Source: Chryseobacterium gleum
GTDB taxonomy: Bacteria; Bacteroidota; Bacteroidia; Flavobacteriales_D; Sanyastnellaceae
DNA: 64,000 nucleotides
Direction: 5' to 3'
Assembly: GCA_945874695.1 (NCBI GenBank)
Contig: CAMCHP010000006.1
Span: 1-64,000 of the forward strand
Part shown: positions 9,399 through 18,447 of the stretch, in pieces
Layout of the letters: each line of letters starts with the position of its first letter
Numbering within the stretch: position 1 is the stretch's first letter
The notes under the pieces: generated by a model
The model's database searches: none
Told to the model about the DNA's origin: nothing
The model's input: only the letters and a program-made list of their open reading frames with translations
Made by a program: the position numbers and the translations under genes

Positions 9399-10154
9399 TC
9401 ATTCGTTCAAATTCCAATCATAGGTTTTGTAAGAAATTTCAGCTGATGTATTCAGCTTGACGGATGCATAACGATTGACAAATTCGATGAGGCTTCCGTC
9501 GCGCTGAAAGTCACTCGAAAACCATTTGAAAATGCGACTCAATTCGGGCGTATCGGCATGCAAGGTGTTGCGTGAACTGTCATTAATGAAACGGAGGGCA
9601 GCTTGATCGAGTTGTGCATCGAGTGTTTCGGCTTCGTAGGCGGCATTGTGCAAAATGGGGCACGATACCGAGGCACAATTGATCGCAAAATGGATGCGGG
9701 CATCTTGCCATTCTTTGCGCAAGATATCATGTTCAATGTTGTTGAGGTCGTAATCGTGCCCTTCGATCACAATGAACCGTATATCCCACGGTGTGTTAAT
9801 CTTATATAGCGATCCAGCCAAGTCTTTGATACTCGCGGTAGGGTAGTTGCGCAGAATGAGCCGCAAGGTGAAGGCATTGTAGGCGTTGATCCAATACGCT
9901 TTTTTTTGGTTGGATGTCCAACTGCCGTTGGGATGATGTCGCTCGAGCAACTCAAGGTATGCATTCAAACGCAGCGAGTCGGCTTGAAGTCCGTTGTAGT
10001 TTACTCGGCCATCCGTTGAGACATAATCATCCAAAACGGCCGTGAAGGCTTCATGTGTGATGGGGGGCGCATCAGACTTCACGCGAGCGAGGGTGCATCC
10101 TGCCGCTAAGGCAGAAAAAAAGAACACAAAAACGATCGGGTGAAGTGTGCGCAT
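9399..10154 (-). CDS. DUF547 family lipoprotein
   Basis: A 251-aa protein with a lipoprotein signal peptide (lipobox AAGC at about residue 20). The DUF547 core shows WTSNQKKAYWINAYNAFTL, the NYP and SIKDL region, HDYDLNNIEHDILR and FAINCASVSCPIL, all typical of this widespread family. The Cys and His residues suggest a papain-like fold, but biochemical function is not established. ATG 10154 is chosen because it begins the signal peptide; the reading frame extends about 160 nt further upstream but runs into the divergent glycosyltransferase. A degenerate -7-like box (TATTTCAG) sits four nt before the ATG. It is convergent with the methyltransferase gene. Confidence 0.85.
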   Translation of the reverse strand: MRTLHPIVFVFFFSALAAGCTLARVKSDAPPITHEAFTAVLDDYVSTDGRVNYNGLQADSLRLNAYLELLERHHPNGSWTSNQKKAYWINAYNAFTLRLILRNYPTASIKDLAGSLYKINTPWDIRFIVIEGHDYDLNNIEHDILRKEWQDARIHFAINCASVSCPILHNAAYEAETLDAQLDQAALRFINDSSRNTLHADTPELSRIFKWFSSDFQRDGSLIEFVNRYASVKLNTSAEISYKTYDWNLNE

Positions 10155-10229
10155 GGAGCTGAAATATTTCTGCAAGTTCTTGTAGATACATGTTAAAGTT
10201 ATCGCATAATGATCATATTCTTGCAAACG

Positions 10230-10970
10230 ATGGCAAAGGAGCAAATAAGTGTGATTATACCCGTGCTGAACGAAGCCGTGTACATTAGTCGCTTGCTTGC
10301 GCATTTGCAGGCCCACGCGAATGCTGCTGTGCTTGAAATTATTGCAGTTGACGGGGGCAGCACCGATGCCACTGCAGCCTGTGTTGCATCTTTTTCAGGC
10401 GTCAAATGGCTCACCATGGAAGGCTCGACTGACGCAGCATGTAGAGCAACGCAAATGAATTTGGGCGCTTTGCATGCACGGGGAAGTATTTTGTGGTTTG
10501 TGCATGCAGACACTTTGCCGCCTCCTTCGTACGCTGCCGATATTTTGCGTGCAGTTGCGCAAGGTAAATCGCTTGGCGGCTATGCATTTGATTTTGAGTC
10601 TGATCGATTCATCCTTCGTTTGAACAGTTGGTTTACGCGTTTAAATTGGTCGTTTACCCGAGGTGGTGACCAAACCTTGTTCGTGACGCGCGCGCTGTGG
10701 GAGCAGTTGCAGGGGTATCAGGCCCATTTCGTGGTGATGGAAGAGTATGATTTCATTGACAGGGCACAAGCAATAGGTTTTCGCTATCACCGACTCAAAG
10801 GTGCCGTAAAAGTGAGTGCACGTAAGTATGATCAGAACAGCTATATGCAGGTTCAACGGGCAAATTTAAAGGTGTTCAGGATGTATCGCGCAGGCGAATC
10901 GCCCGAAGCGATAAGGGCGACCTATTATGCGATGCTCAAGCATCCTAAAGATGATTCAAACGAGGCTTGA
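10230..10970 (+). CDS. TIGR04283-type family 2 glycosyltransferase
   Basis: A 246-aa cytoplasmic GT-A enzyme. It opens with ISVIIPVLNEA, then the nucleotide-sugar binding VDGGSTDAT, CRATQMNLGALHARGSILWFVHADTLPP, GGDQTLFVTRALW and VMEEYDFIDRAQ, ending with VKVSARKY. These are the family features of TIGR04283, often annotated as arsenosugar-biosynthesis-associated glycosyltransferase, although this neighbourhood has no arsenic genes, so that pathway should not be assumed. ATG 10230 puts the catalytic strand at residue 6; ATG 10209 is an alternative that adds seven residues. TATTCTTG at 10216-10223, one base off the -7 consensus, favours the later start. It is divergent from the DUF547 gene. Confidence 0.85.
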   Translation: MAKEQISVIIPVLNEAVYISRLLAHLQAHANAAVLEIIAVDGGSTDATAACVASFSGVKWLTMEGSTDAACRATQMNLGALHARGSILWFVHADTLPPPSYAADILRAVAQGKSLGGYAFDFESDRFILRLNSWFTRLNWSFTRGGDQTLFVTRALWEQLQGYQAHFVVMEEYDFIDRAQAIGFRYHRLKGAVKVSARKYDQNSYMQVQRANLKVFRMYRAGESPEAIRATYYAMLKHPKDDSNEA

Positions 10971-11021
10971 TTCAGGTGTGCACCAATTGACCAACGCACC
11001 AGAGCGCTGTTGAACGGCAGT

Positions 11022-11049
11022 TTGGCAGGGCGCGTATTCACTATCTTTG
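11022..11049 (+). promoter_or_regulatory. Bacteroidota-type promoter (TTG-N17-TATCTTTG)
   Basis: TTG at 11022-11024 and TATCTTTG at 11042-11049 with a 17-nt spacer match the consensus exactly. The box lies 19 nt before the ATG of the DUF4870 gene, giving a short ordinary leader. Confidence 0.7.
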
Positions 11050-11068
11050 GAGTAGTAAACGAACAGCG

Positions 11069-11428
11069 ATGCACATTATGGAATCACTCGACATGCAAGA
11101 CCATGGACCAACTTCAGACGAGAAGAACTTGGCTTTGTTGGCGCACATTGGAACTTGGTTTGGAGGTTTCGTAGTGCCTTTGGTTGTTTGGTTGGTTAAG
11201 AAAGATGAATCGCAGTTTATCTCAGATCACGCGAAAGAATCATTGAACTTCCAGATTAGCTTGGTGATTTATTTTGTCCTCTCAGTGGTTATGGTTTTTA
11301 TAGTGGTGGGCTTCTTCCTTCTCTTTGCGCTGGGTGTTTTTAGCATCATCACCACCCTCATGGCAACTGTCGCCGCATCATCGGGTAAAATGTATCGCTA
11401 TCCGTTGACCATTCGGCTGATTCAATAG
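11069..11428 (+). CDS. DUF4870 membrane protein
   Basis: A 119-aa protein whose family signature is easy to see: EKNLALLAHIGTWFGGFVVPLVVWLVKKDES, then FISDHAKESLNFQIS, then two further hydrophobic helices. DUF4870 proteins are small Tic20-like membrane proteins with no established function. The start may be ATG 11069 or ATG 11078, which would remove only three residues. A clean promoter lies just upstream. The 166 nt after the gene carry no further gene that I can support. Confidence 0.85.
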   Translation: MHIMESLDMQDHGPTSDEKNLALLAHIGTWFGGFVVPLVVWLVKKDESQFISDHAKESLNFQISLVIYFVLSVVMVFIVVGFFLLFALGVFSIITTLMATVAASSGKMYRYPLTIRLIQ

Positions 11429-11594
11429 GTTTAATTTGCGAAACCCACAACTAGACCTGAGTCGTGCGGCACTCGTTTATTCATCACAAAAAGCCAAATC
11501 GAATATATGGGAGGGAGTATACCTGCTCAAAGCTCGGTTAACGTTGGGAGTAACTTTTCCTTTAAATGTACCAGAATTAATGATGGAAACGCCC

Positions 11595-13007
11595 TTATCG
11601 GGTGGCTGCTAAGCCCAGTTCTTTCCCCTTCCCAAGCATGAAGGCATAGGCCTCTTCATAATCGTTTCGAATGTCTCCATCAAGAATTGCATCTTTGATG
11701 GCATTCTTGATCGTCCCAACCGCTTCAGATGGGGGAATATTGAAAACCTCCATGATCAATTCGCCGCTGATCGGGGGTTGAAAATTGCGAATGTTGTCTT
11801 TCTCTTCAACCTCAATGAGCTTCTCGCGAACGGTTTCGTAGTTCTTCAAGTAACGCGCAACCTTAGCCTCATTCTTTGAAGTAATGTCAGCTTGGCAAAG
11901 CAGCATTAAATCATCGATGTCGTCGCCTGCATCAAACAGCAATCTACGAATGGCACTGTCAGTAATCTCTTCTTTCGTGAGCGCGATCGGACGTAAATGC
12001 AGCGCGACCAGTTTTTGCACGTACTTCATTTTGTGATCAAGTGGCAATTTCAGTCGCTTGAAAATTTTGGGCACCATGCGCGCTCCGCGCTCTTCGTGTC
12101 CGTGGAAGGTCCACCCTTGACCTGGAATAAACCGTTTCGTTTGGGGCTTAGCGATATCATGCAACAGTGCCGACCAACGCAACCACAAATCACTGCTATT
12201 TCGCGCAAGATTGTCGACGACTTCTAAAGTGTGGTAGAAGTTGTCTTTGTGCGCGATGCCGTTGATTTTTTCAATACCTCGCAAAAGCAAGAGCTCAGGC
12301 AGAATGTACGGCAACAAGTTGGTTCGCAAGAGTAATTTAAACCCGATGGAAGGACGCGGTGCCAGCATGATTTTATTCAGCTCGTCGCTGACACGTTCCA
12401 TGCTGATGATTTCGATGCGATGCGCGTTTTTACGAATCGAATCAAGGCTTTCAGGGTCGATGGTGAAGCGCAGCTGCGTCGCGAAACGAATGGCTCGCAT
12501 CATGCGCAAGGGGTCGTCGCTGTATGTGACATCGGGGTCGAGTGGCGTTCTTAGAATTTGCGCGCTTAAGTCATACAAACCGTTAAACGGATCAATGACC
12601 TCACCAAACTGATCAGCGTTGAGGCATATGGCCAACGCGTTGATCGTAAAGTCGCGCCGTTTTTGGTCATCTTCGATGCTGCCATTCTCTACGATGGGTT
12701 TGCGTGAATCGCTTCGGTAACTTTCTTTGCGCGCTCCAACAAATTCGATCTCCCATTCGCCATGCCGAAACATAGCCGTTCCAAAATTCTTGAATACCGT
12801 TACCTTGCCTGCCCGAAGCTGCTTCGCGCACGCTTCAGCGAGTTCAATCCCACTGCCTTCTACAACAATGTCGATGTCTTTTACCTCACGTTCCAAAAGC
12901 ATATCACGCACAAAACCGCCAATAGCAAAAACTCGCTGCCCATGGCTATCGGCAATTGCGCCAGCCACTTTAAAAATGGGGTGAGTAAGTTGCTTGGCGA
13001 GGTTCAT
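11595..13007 (-). CDS. CCA tRNA nucleotidyltransferase / poly(A) polymerase family, with HD domain
   Basis: A 470-aa class II nucleotidyltransferase. The head domain has IGGFVRDMLL and the metal-binding pair Asp44-x-Asp46 in KDIDIVV, followed by GTAMFRHGEWEIEFVGARKE and RRDFTINALAI. The neck and body domain follow, and then an HD phosphohydrolase-like domain (WSALLHDIAKP, FHGHEERGA). It should add or repair the 3' CCA end of tRNA. A poly(A) polymerase role cannot be excluded, since class II members differ by few residues. ATG 13007 (MNLAKQLTHP) gives the normal length; the frame remains open upstream but would overlap the end of prfC. It lies 40 nt after prfC on the same strand. Confidence 0.9.
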   Translation of the reverse strand: MNLAKQLTHPIFKVAGAIADSHGQRVFAIGGFVRDMLLEREVKDIDIVVEGSGIELAEACAKQLRAGKVTVFKNFGTAMFRHGEWEIEFVGARKESYRSDSRKPIVENGSIEDDQKRRDFTINALAICLNADQFGEVIDPFNGLYDLSAQILRTPLDPDVTYSDDPLRMMRAIRFATQLRFTIDPESLDSIRKNAHRIEIISMERVSDELNKIMLAPRPSIGFKLLLRTNLLPYILPELLLLRGIEKINGIAHKDNFYHTLEVVDNLARNSSDLWLRWSALLHDIAKPQTKRFIPGQGWTFHGHEERGARMVPKIFKRLKLPLDHKMKYVQKLVALHLRPIALTKEEITDSAIRRLLFDAGDDIDDLMLLCQADITSKNEAKVARYLKNYETVREKLIEVEEKDNIRNFQPPISGELIMEVFNIPPSEAVGTIKNAIKDAILDGDIRNDYEEAYAFMLGKGKELGLAATR

Positions 13008-13047
13008 CCGTATTTGGCTTGACGTGGCAAAGGGTGAAGGATTCGAA

Positions 13048-14646
13048 TTACGACAAATTAACCCGTTCTGTTTTGAATTCGCTTGTGAAATGGAATTCAA
13101 GCATCGGGAAATTGTTGCGTTCCATATCGAGCATGAACTTCGACGGCGCTAAGAAAACGTCGTTACCGTCTTTATCGGTCACCATTTCCTGCACTTTCAA
13201 ACGCTTGAATTCAGCAAGTTTCTTCTCGTCGCCGGTAATCCAACACGCTTTGTAGAAGTTCTTCGGCTGAAACTCGCATTTCGCACCATACTCATGCTCA
13301 AGGCGGTACTGAATAACTTCGAATTGAAGTTCTCCAACGGTGCCAACGATTTTTCGGTTTCCAATTTCGCGCACGAAAAGCTGGGCAACCCCTTCGTCGG
13401 TGAGCTGTTGAATGCCTTTTTCAAGTTGTTTACTCTTCATGGGGTCTTTGTTGACCAACTCTTTGAAGATCTCAGGTGAAAAACTTGGTATTCCTTGAAA
13501 TTGAAAAACCTCACCTTCGGTGAGTGTATCGCCAATCTTAAAGTTGCCCGTGTCATACAAGCCGATAACGTCTCCAGGGAAGGCTTCTTCAACCACGCTT
13601 TTTGCACTCGCCATAAAAGTTGCCGGGTTGGCAAACTTTAGTTTCTTGTCGAGCCGCACGTGATGAAAGAACTTATTTCGCTCGAATTTTCCAGAGCATA
13701 CGCGCAAAAATGCAATGCGGTCGCGGTGACGTGGATCGATGTTCGCGTGAATCTTGAAGATAAAACCTGAGAAGTTTTGCTCTTCGGGTTCCACAGTGCG
13801 CACATTGGTAGGTCGGCCCTGTGGCACAGGAGCCAAGCGAACAAAAGTGTCGAGCAATTCGCGAATACCGAAGTTGTTCACGGCACTGCCAAAAAAAACG
13901 GGCGCAATTTTTCCTTGCAAATAGGCTTCTTGGTCGAGGGGCTCGTAAACACCTTCGATGAGGTCTACGTCTTCACGCAATTGATTGGCATACTCACCAG
14001 CAAGCTGATCGAGCATCGGATCGCTCAAATCGGCAATGCTTACGACATGCTCGGCAATCTTTGTTTTGTTGGCATCAAACAAATTCAAACTGCCGTCAAA
14101 CAAGTTGTACACGCCTTTGAATGAGAAGCCTTTGGATATCGGCCAAGACAAGGGACGAACGCGAATTGAAAGTTTGTCTTCCAACTCATCAAGGATGTCG
14201 AAAGGCTCGCGTCCTTCAAGGTCCATTTTATTTACAAAGATGATTACAGGGGTGTCGCGCATGCGACAAACCTCCATCAAGCGCTCGGTTTGCGTTTCGA
14301 CCCCTTTTACCGAGTCAACAACTAAAATTACACTGTCAACTGCGGTTAGGGTTCGATACGTGTCTTCTGCAAAATCTTTGTGGCCTGGTGTGTCTAACAA
14401 GTTGATCAATAGGCCTTTGTATTCAAAGCCCATAACCGATGTGGCAACCGAAATTCCCCGCTGCCTTTCGATCTCCATGAAATCGGAGGTCGCTGTTTTG
14501 GTGATTTTATTATTTTTCACCGCACCAGCTGTTTGTATGGCACCGCCAAACAAGAGAAATTTCTCAGTTAGGGTCGTTTTCCCGGCATCCGGGTGAGAAA
14601 TAATTGCAAATGTTTTCCTCTTCGCTATCTCTTCAGCCAGCGTCAT
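13048..14646 (-). CDS. prfC: Peptide chain release factor 3
   Basis: A 532-aa translational GTPase that recycles release factors 1 and 2 from the ribosome after termination. G1 is [10 protein letters not shown]2 is in [12 protein letters not shown]3 is [10 protein letters not shown] and G4 is VNKMD. The RF3-specific segments [13 protein letters not shown] and the C-terminal domain (ALWMARKER-type region replaced here by [18 protein letters not shown]) follow. ATG 14646 starts the family's conserved [18 protein letters not shown] segment; the frame is open upstream for 39 codons without family resemblance. A perfect -7 box, TACTTTTG, lies at 14664-14671 on this strand with about 17 nt to the start, though no clear TTG is seen at -33. 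Confidence 0.95.
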   Translation of the reverse strand: MTLAEEIAKRKTFAIISHPDAGKTTLTEKFLLFGGAIQTAGAVKNNKITKTATSDFMEIERQRGISVATSVMGFEYKGLLINLLDTPGHKDFAEDTYRTLTAVDSVILVVDSVKGVETQTERLMEVCRMRDTPVIIFVNKMDLEGREPFDILDELEDKLSIRVRPLSWPISKGFSFKGVYNLFDGSLNLFDANKTKIAEHVVSIADLSDPMLDQLAGEYANQLREDVDLIEGVYEPLDQEAYLQGKIAPVFFGSAVNNFGIRELLDTFVRLAPVPQGRPTNVRTVEPEEQNFSGFIFKIHANIDPRHRDRIAFLRVCSGKFERNKFFHHVRLDKKLKFANPATFMASAKSVVEEAFPGDVIGLYDTGNFKIGDTLTEGEVFQFQGIPSFSPEIFKELVNKDPMKSKQLEKGIQQLTDEGVAQLFVREIGNRKIVGTVGELQFEVIQYRLEHEYGAKCEFQPKNFYKACWITGDEKKLAEFKRLKVQEMVTDKDGNDVFLAPSKFMLDMERNNFPMLEFHFTSEFKTERVNLS

Positions 14647-14663
14647 AATCGTGATTTGAGGGG

Positions 14664-14671
14664 CAAAAGTA
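14664..14671 (-). promoter_or_regulatory. -7 box of prfC (TACTTTTG)
   Basis: The minus strand reads TACTTTTG, an exact TAnnTTTG match, 17 nt upstream of the prfC ATG. No TTG lies at the preferred -33 distance, so this is a partial promoter match. Confidence 0.45.
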
Positions 14672-14812
14672 CGAAATCTTGTTGGTGCATTTGGTGCCGG
14701 CTCAAATGCATCGGTTGACTTCCAAGAGCGTTGCTGTTTTGATTCAGCATTTCTATCCCGCAAATGTCATTTTTACCTAATTTCGAGGCAAACCATTTAA
14801 ACCGATACCTGC

Positions 14813-17083
14813 ATGTTCAATTTTACACGCCATTTCATTTTTTTTGGAGCACTGAGTTGTGCGCTTCAGGCGTCAGCTCAGCTTCCTACGCCATTGCAAA
14901 TCCAACTGCAAACCTTTGCAACGGGTTTATCGAGCCCGGTTGGAATTTACAACTGTGGCGATGATCGCCTGTTTATTCTCGAACAAGCCGCGGGTGACAT
15001 CGAGATCTTAAATTCAAGCGGACAAATCATCGGCCAGTTCCTTGATTTGACTGGGCTAATCTCTACGGGCGGTGAACGCGGTCTTTTAGGCCTTGCCTTT
15101 CACCCCAATTATGCGGAGAACGGGTACTTTTTCGTCAATTACACTAACAATGCGGGCAACACAGTCATTGCACGCTATACGGTTAGTGGTAATCCAAACA
15201 TGGCCGATGCGGCATCCGCCCAAATTATTATGACAATCGACCAGCCTTTTGGTAACCACAATGGCGGCCATATCGAATTTGGTCCCGATGGCTACCTCTA
15301 TATTGGCGTGGGCGATGGCGGCAGCGCAGGAGACCCGAACAACTACTCGCAAACCAATACAACGCTCTTAGGAAAAATGCTGCGCATCGACGTTGACAAC
15401 GGTTTGCCCTATACCATCCCTGCCGATAACCCTTACTTTACTAACCTGTCTATTCCCGATGAGATTTGGGCTTTTGGCGTACGTAATCCATGGAAATTCA
15501 GTTTCGATCGCGAAACAGGCGATATGTGGATGGGCGACGTCGGCCAAAACGCTTGGGAAGAAGTGAATTTCCAGCCTGCAAATTCACCCGGAGGTGAGAA
15601 CTACGGATGGCGTTGTTACGAGGGCAATGCACCTTACAACACAACCGGCTGCCAACCCCTTGCCAATTATGATGCGCCAATCGCGGTAATCTCGCATGGC
15701 AACCCATACAGCTGGTGTTCAATCACTGGGGGTGTTGTTTATCGAGGTAGTGACTACCCCGGTATGCAAGGCAATTATTTGGTGACTGATTACTGTGCGG
15801 GTAACATTTTGGCCATCAAGCAAGATGGCAATAACTTCAATGTGCATCAGGCACTGTCTGCTCAAGGTTTTGGCTTTGTAGCTTTTGGTGAGAACACGGC
15901 AGGTGAGGTATTTCTCGCCAAAGTTAACAATGGTACCATTTACCGCATTATTGACACATGCGGCGATTTTATGCCAAGCCTCACCGAAGCCGATGGAATT
16001 CTCACGGCTACCGCTGGCGCAACCCATTGGTGGTACCGCAACGGCGAATTCATTGCAGGGGCCTCAGGCGCAACATACACACCAACCGAAAGTGGAACTT
16101 ATACGGTAGTTGTCAGCAATGGCTCAGGGTGTTCGCGCGAATCAAACGCTATTGAATTCGAATTCATCGTGGTGATTCCAGGTTGCACCAACCCTGACGC
16201 CTGCAATTTCAATCCTGAAGCTGATGAAGACGATGCCTCTTGCCAATTTATTGGAGATACTTGCGATGATAACGATCCAACAACCATAAATACCATTTGG
16301 GAAGAAGGCTGCGAATGCCTCGGCGAGCCGGCCATCATCGACGGCTGCACAAACAGCGAAGCTTGCAATTACAATCCTATCGCAACCGATGAAGATGGCT
16401 CGTGTGCTTTCCCGGGCGACGCATGCGATGATGGAGATGCCACAACCGAGAATGATGTCTACAACGCGAACTGCACGTGCGAGGGTACACTGATCATCAT
16501 CGAAGGTTGCATGGATCCTGCAGCCTGCAACTACAACGCCCTCGCGAACACCGATGATGCGTCATGCACTTACGTTCCGCTCTATGAGATTATCGCTGAT
16601 GGAGAAGCTATGCAGCAAGAAACGGTAAATTACACCTATACAAATACTGCGGGCAGCGTATATACGTGGGATGTGATGGATGGCACGATTGTGTCAGGGC
16701 AAGGCACATCAACGATTGCCGTACTTTGGGATGCTGATGGCACAATGGGCGCGGTTTCAGTTTTTGAAACCACTGCAGATGCATGCGTCGGTGAAACGGT
16801 GATGATTGAGTTTTTGATCACACCCATATCCGTGAACGAACAACAGTTTCAGCACTTCCAGTTTTACCCAAATCCGGCAGCCGAAACCATTACCATCGAT
16901 CCCGGGAATTACAATGGAATGATGCGCATTGAAATCCTCGATCTTCAAGGGCGTATCGTGCATGCCGAAGTTGCAAGTGGTTTCACAACCGTACCCGTTG
17001 CTCACTTAGCAGTTGGTACGTATGTAATTCGCGGCGCTAGCAATGGCACGCAACGCAGCAGAGTATTAATGATTCAGCGCTAA
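14813..17083 (+). CDS. Secreted PQQ-dependent sugar dehydrogenase-like protein with Cys-rich repeats and T9SS type A sorting domain
   Basis: A 756-aa protein with a signal peptide (residues 1-22, ending QASAQ). Residues 30-380 form a glucose/sorbosone dehydrogenase beta-propeller: GLSSPVGI, GERGLLGLAFHPNY, NHNGGHIEFGPDGYLYIGVGDGG, GKMLRIDVDNG, WAFGVRNPWKFSFDRETGDMWMGDVGQ (shown here only as family landmarks), and GGVVYRG. An Ig-like segment follows (about 395-450), then three Cys-rich repeats (16181-16569), a PKD-like segment, and a type A sorting domain (FYPNPAAETITI, GTYVIRG, ending MIQR). Predicted to oxidise sugars with PQQ at the cell surface after T9SS export. It stands alone between prfC and the convergent phoD-like gene, and a hairpin inside that gene may terminate it. 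Confidence 0.88.
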   Translation: MFNFTRHFIFFGALSCALQASAQLPTPLQIQLQTFATGLSSPVGIYNCGDDRLFILEQAAGDIEILNSSGQIIGQFLDLTGLISTGGERGLLGLAFHPNYAENGYFFVNYTNNAGNTVIARYTVSGNPNMADAASAQIIMTIDQPFGNHNGGHIEFGPDGYLYIGVGDGGSAGDPNNYSQTNTTLLGKMLRIDVDNGLPYTIPADNPYFTNLSIPDEIWAFGVRNPWKFSFDRETGDMWMGDVGQNAWEEVNFQPANSPGGENYGWRCYEGNAPYNTTGCQPLANYDAPIAVISHGNPYSWCSITGGVVYRGSDYPGMQGNYLVTDYCAGNILAIKQDGNNFNVHQALSAQGFGFVAFGENTAGEVFLAKVNNGTIYRIIDTCGDFMPSLTEADGILTATAGATHWWYRNGEFIAGASGATYTPTESGTYTVVVSNGSGCSRESNAIEFEFIVVIPGCTNPDACNFNPEADEDDASCQFIGDTCDDNDPTTINTIWEEGCECLGEPAIIDGCTNSEACNYNPIATDEDGSCAFPGDACDDGDATTENDVYNANCTCEGTLIIIEGCMDPAACNYNALANTDDASCTYVPLYEIIADGEAMQQETVNYTYTNTAGSVYTWDVMDGTIVSGQGTSTIAVLWDADGTMGAVSVFETTADACVGETVMIEFLITPISVNEQQFQHFQFYPNPAAETITIDPGNYNGMMRIEILDLQGRIVHAEVASGFTTVPVAHLAVGTYVIRGASNGTQRSRVLMIQR
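16181..16569 (+). repeat. Three Cys-rich repeats (GC.N/D..ACN.N) in the sugar dehydrogenase
   Basis: Three copies of a module opening GC(T/M)(N/D)P.ACN(F/Y)N and closing D.(A/G)SC, the first two followed by a linker such as GDTCDDNDPTT and ending CEC or CTC. Conserved acidic residues and cysteines suggest a small calcium- or disulfide-stabilised module of a kind common in Bacteroidota surface proteins. Confidence 0.8.
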
Positions 17084-17105
17084 CGCGCGGATGGGTGAGT
17101 CGCCC

Positions 17106-18407
17106 TTAAGGCATTACAACCTGTTTCCACAAAAACTGACCGTCAGCGTCGAAAACATTGATTTCGACCTGACGGTTTTTTCGTGGACCAGAAAAATGGA
17201 GGGTTGCGAAATTCCGCTGATCTACATCTGTGCCCGCAACACGGTGCGAATTTTGCTCGGCGCTGTGATCATAGGCAGTCGAGGTGAGTGGAGATACCGT
17301 TAAGTCATAAACCACTTTTCCACCGGGCAAGGTGAGCGAAGAAAATTCGGTGTGGTGGCGATCGCCCGACAAGAAAATCACACCCGAAATACCTTCTTCA
17401 TCTAAACGCTGTAAAAGATAAGCGCGTTCTTCAGGATACTGTGCATGGTTCTCATAAACGGGTAAGTCACTAATGAACTGTCCACCTGTCGCGATCATTT
17501 TAAACGGTGCTTTGGAGAACTTTAGCGCTTCAATAAGCCAATCAATTTGTGCGCGACCGAAGATCTCTTTTTCAGTGCCTTTCAATTCATAATTGCTTCG
17601 AAACCAGCGGTTGTCCATTAAAAAGAAGTCGACGTCGTTGAATGCAAATTGCGAGGTAATTCCGCCTTGGCCTGGTAGCCCAAATGATGGGTTGGCCCAA
17701 AACAACTCAAACGCTTCTTTGGTCCAATCTTTATGAATGTACGAGCGATCCGCGTCGTTCGGACCGTAATCGTGGTCGTCCCAAATCGCGAGGTTTGGGC
17801 AAGTGCGCAAGAGCTTCTGCATTTCAGGTAAAGCACGTGAGTGCGTGTAGCGATGCATGATGCCGCTTCGACTGCGGTAATCGACTTCGCGCAAGTAAAT
17901 GTTATCACCGAGCCAAAGCATAATATCGGGTGATTTGGCAGCAATTGACTCAAAAATTTGGTATGCGCCACCATAACCTCTTCCTGGCCTATCATATTCA
18001 ACTTCATTGATGTATGCGCAACTGCCCGTTGCCAGCGTGAAGGCTGGGGGGTCAAAGCGATATTGCCATAGGGCTTGCGTGGTGAAAACTGCATTTTGAA
18101 GCCTCATTTCAACACCATTGATGAGCAAATCATACACGTATTGTTTTCCCGGTTCGAGGTTGCTTGCGTAGAGTTTTGCCGTATGGGCACCTTGCATTGT
18201 GGTATAAACGGGTGCGCTGAAATGCACGCGTTCACTGCTGCTTTCGCGGTATGCAAGTATAACTTCAGCCTGATCTTCAGTTTGAACCCAAACGCAGGCT
18301 TCGCGAAAATCTACGTAGCCGAGCATCGGGCCTGAAGCGATTTGAGCTGGAGCGGTAAAGGCGAACAAAAGCCCGACACCGAACAAATAAAGTGCACGTG
18401 TTTTCAT
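17106..18407 (-). CDS. PhoD-like alkaline phosphatase / phosphodiesterase, exported
   Basis: A 433-aa protein with a signal peptide (residues 1-21, ending APAQ). An N-terminal Ig-like domain is followed by the metallophosphatase domain with GSCAY, LWLGDNIYLREVDY, WDDHDYGPNDADRSY, MDNRWFRSNY and SGDRHHTEF, which supply the metal-binding Asp, Asn and His residues. It should hydrolyse phosphoesters in the periplasm. ATG 18407 is preceded four nt upstream by TACATTTA (18412-18419), one base off the -7 consensus, so it likely has its own promoter although it lies 40 nt behind the sirtuin gene. Its last codons contain a hairpin that may act as terminator for the convergent gene. Confidence 0.9.
   Translation of the reverse strand: MKTRALYLFGVGLLFAFTAPAQIASGPMLGYVDFREACVWVQTEDQAEVILAYRESSSERVHFSAPVYTTMQGAHTAKLYASNLEPGKQYVYDLLINGVEMRLQNAVFTTQALWQYRFDPPAFTLATGSCAYINEVEYDRPGRGYGGAYQIFESIAAKSPDIMLWLGDNIYLREVDYRSRSGIMHRYTHSRALPEMQKLLRTCPNLAIWDDHDYGPNDADRSYIHKDWTKEAFELFWANPSFGLPGQGGITSQFAFNDVDFFLMDNRWFRSNYELKGTEKEIFGRAQIDWLIEALKFSKAPFKMIATGGQFISDLPVYENHAQYPEERAYLLQRLDEEGISGVIFLSGDRHHTEFSSLTLPGGKVVYDLTVSPLTSTAYDHSAEQNSHRVAGTDVDQRNFATLHFSGPRKNRQVEINVFDADGQFLWKQVVMP
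17140..17181 (+). terminator. Possible intrinsic terminator of the sugar dehydrogenase gene, inside the convergent phoD-like gene
   Basis: On the plus strand two 7-bp arms stack (CCGTCAG with CTGACGG, and GTCGAAA with TTTCGAC, with one bulged base), loop about 7 nt, followed by six T at 17176-17181. It lies 57 nt after the stop at 17083, within the coding end of the opposite gene. Confidence 0.5.
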
Positions 18408-18447
18408 GCCCTAAATGTAACGAAGCTGAACCAATACCCGATGTCAA

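Noticed and set aside
10209-10229. ATG 10209 as the definite start of the TIGR04283-like gene
   Set aside because: It remains possible, but the family starts close to the first strand and a near-consensus -7 box spans 10216-10223, so transcription would begin after this codon.
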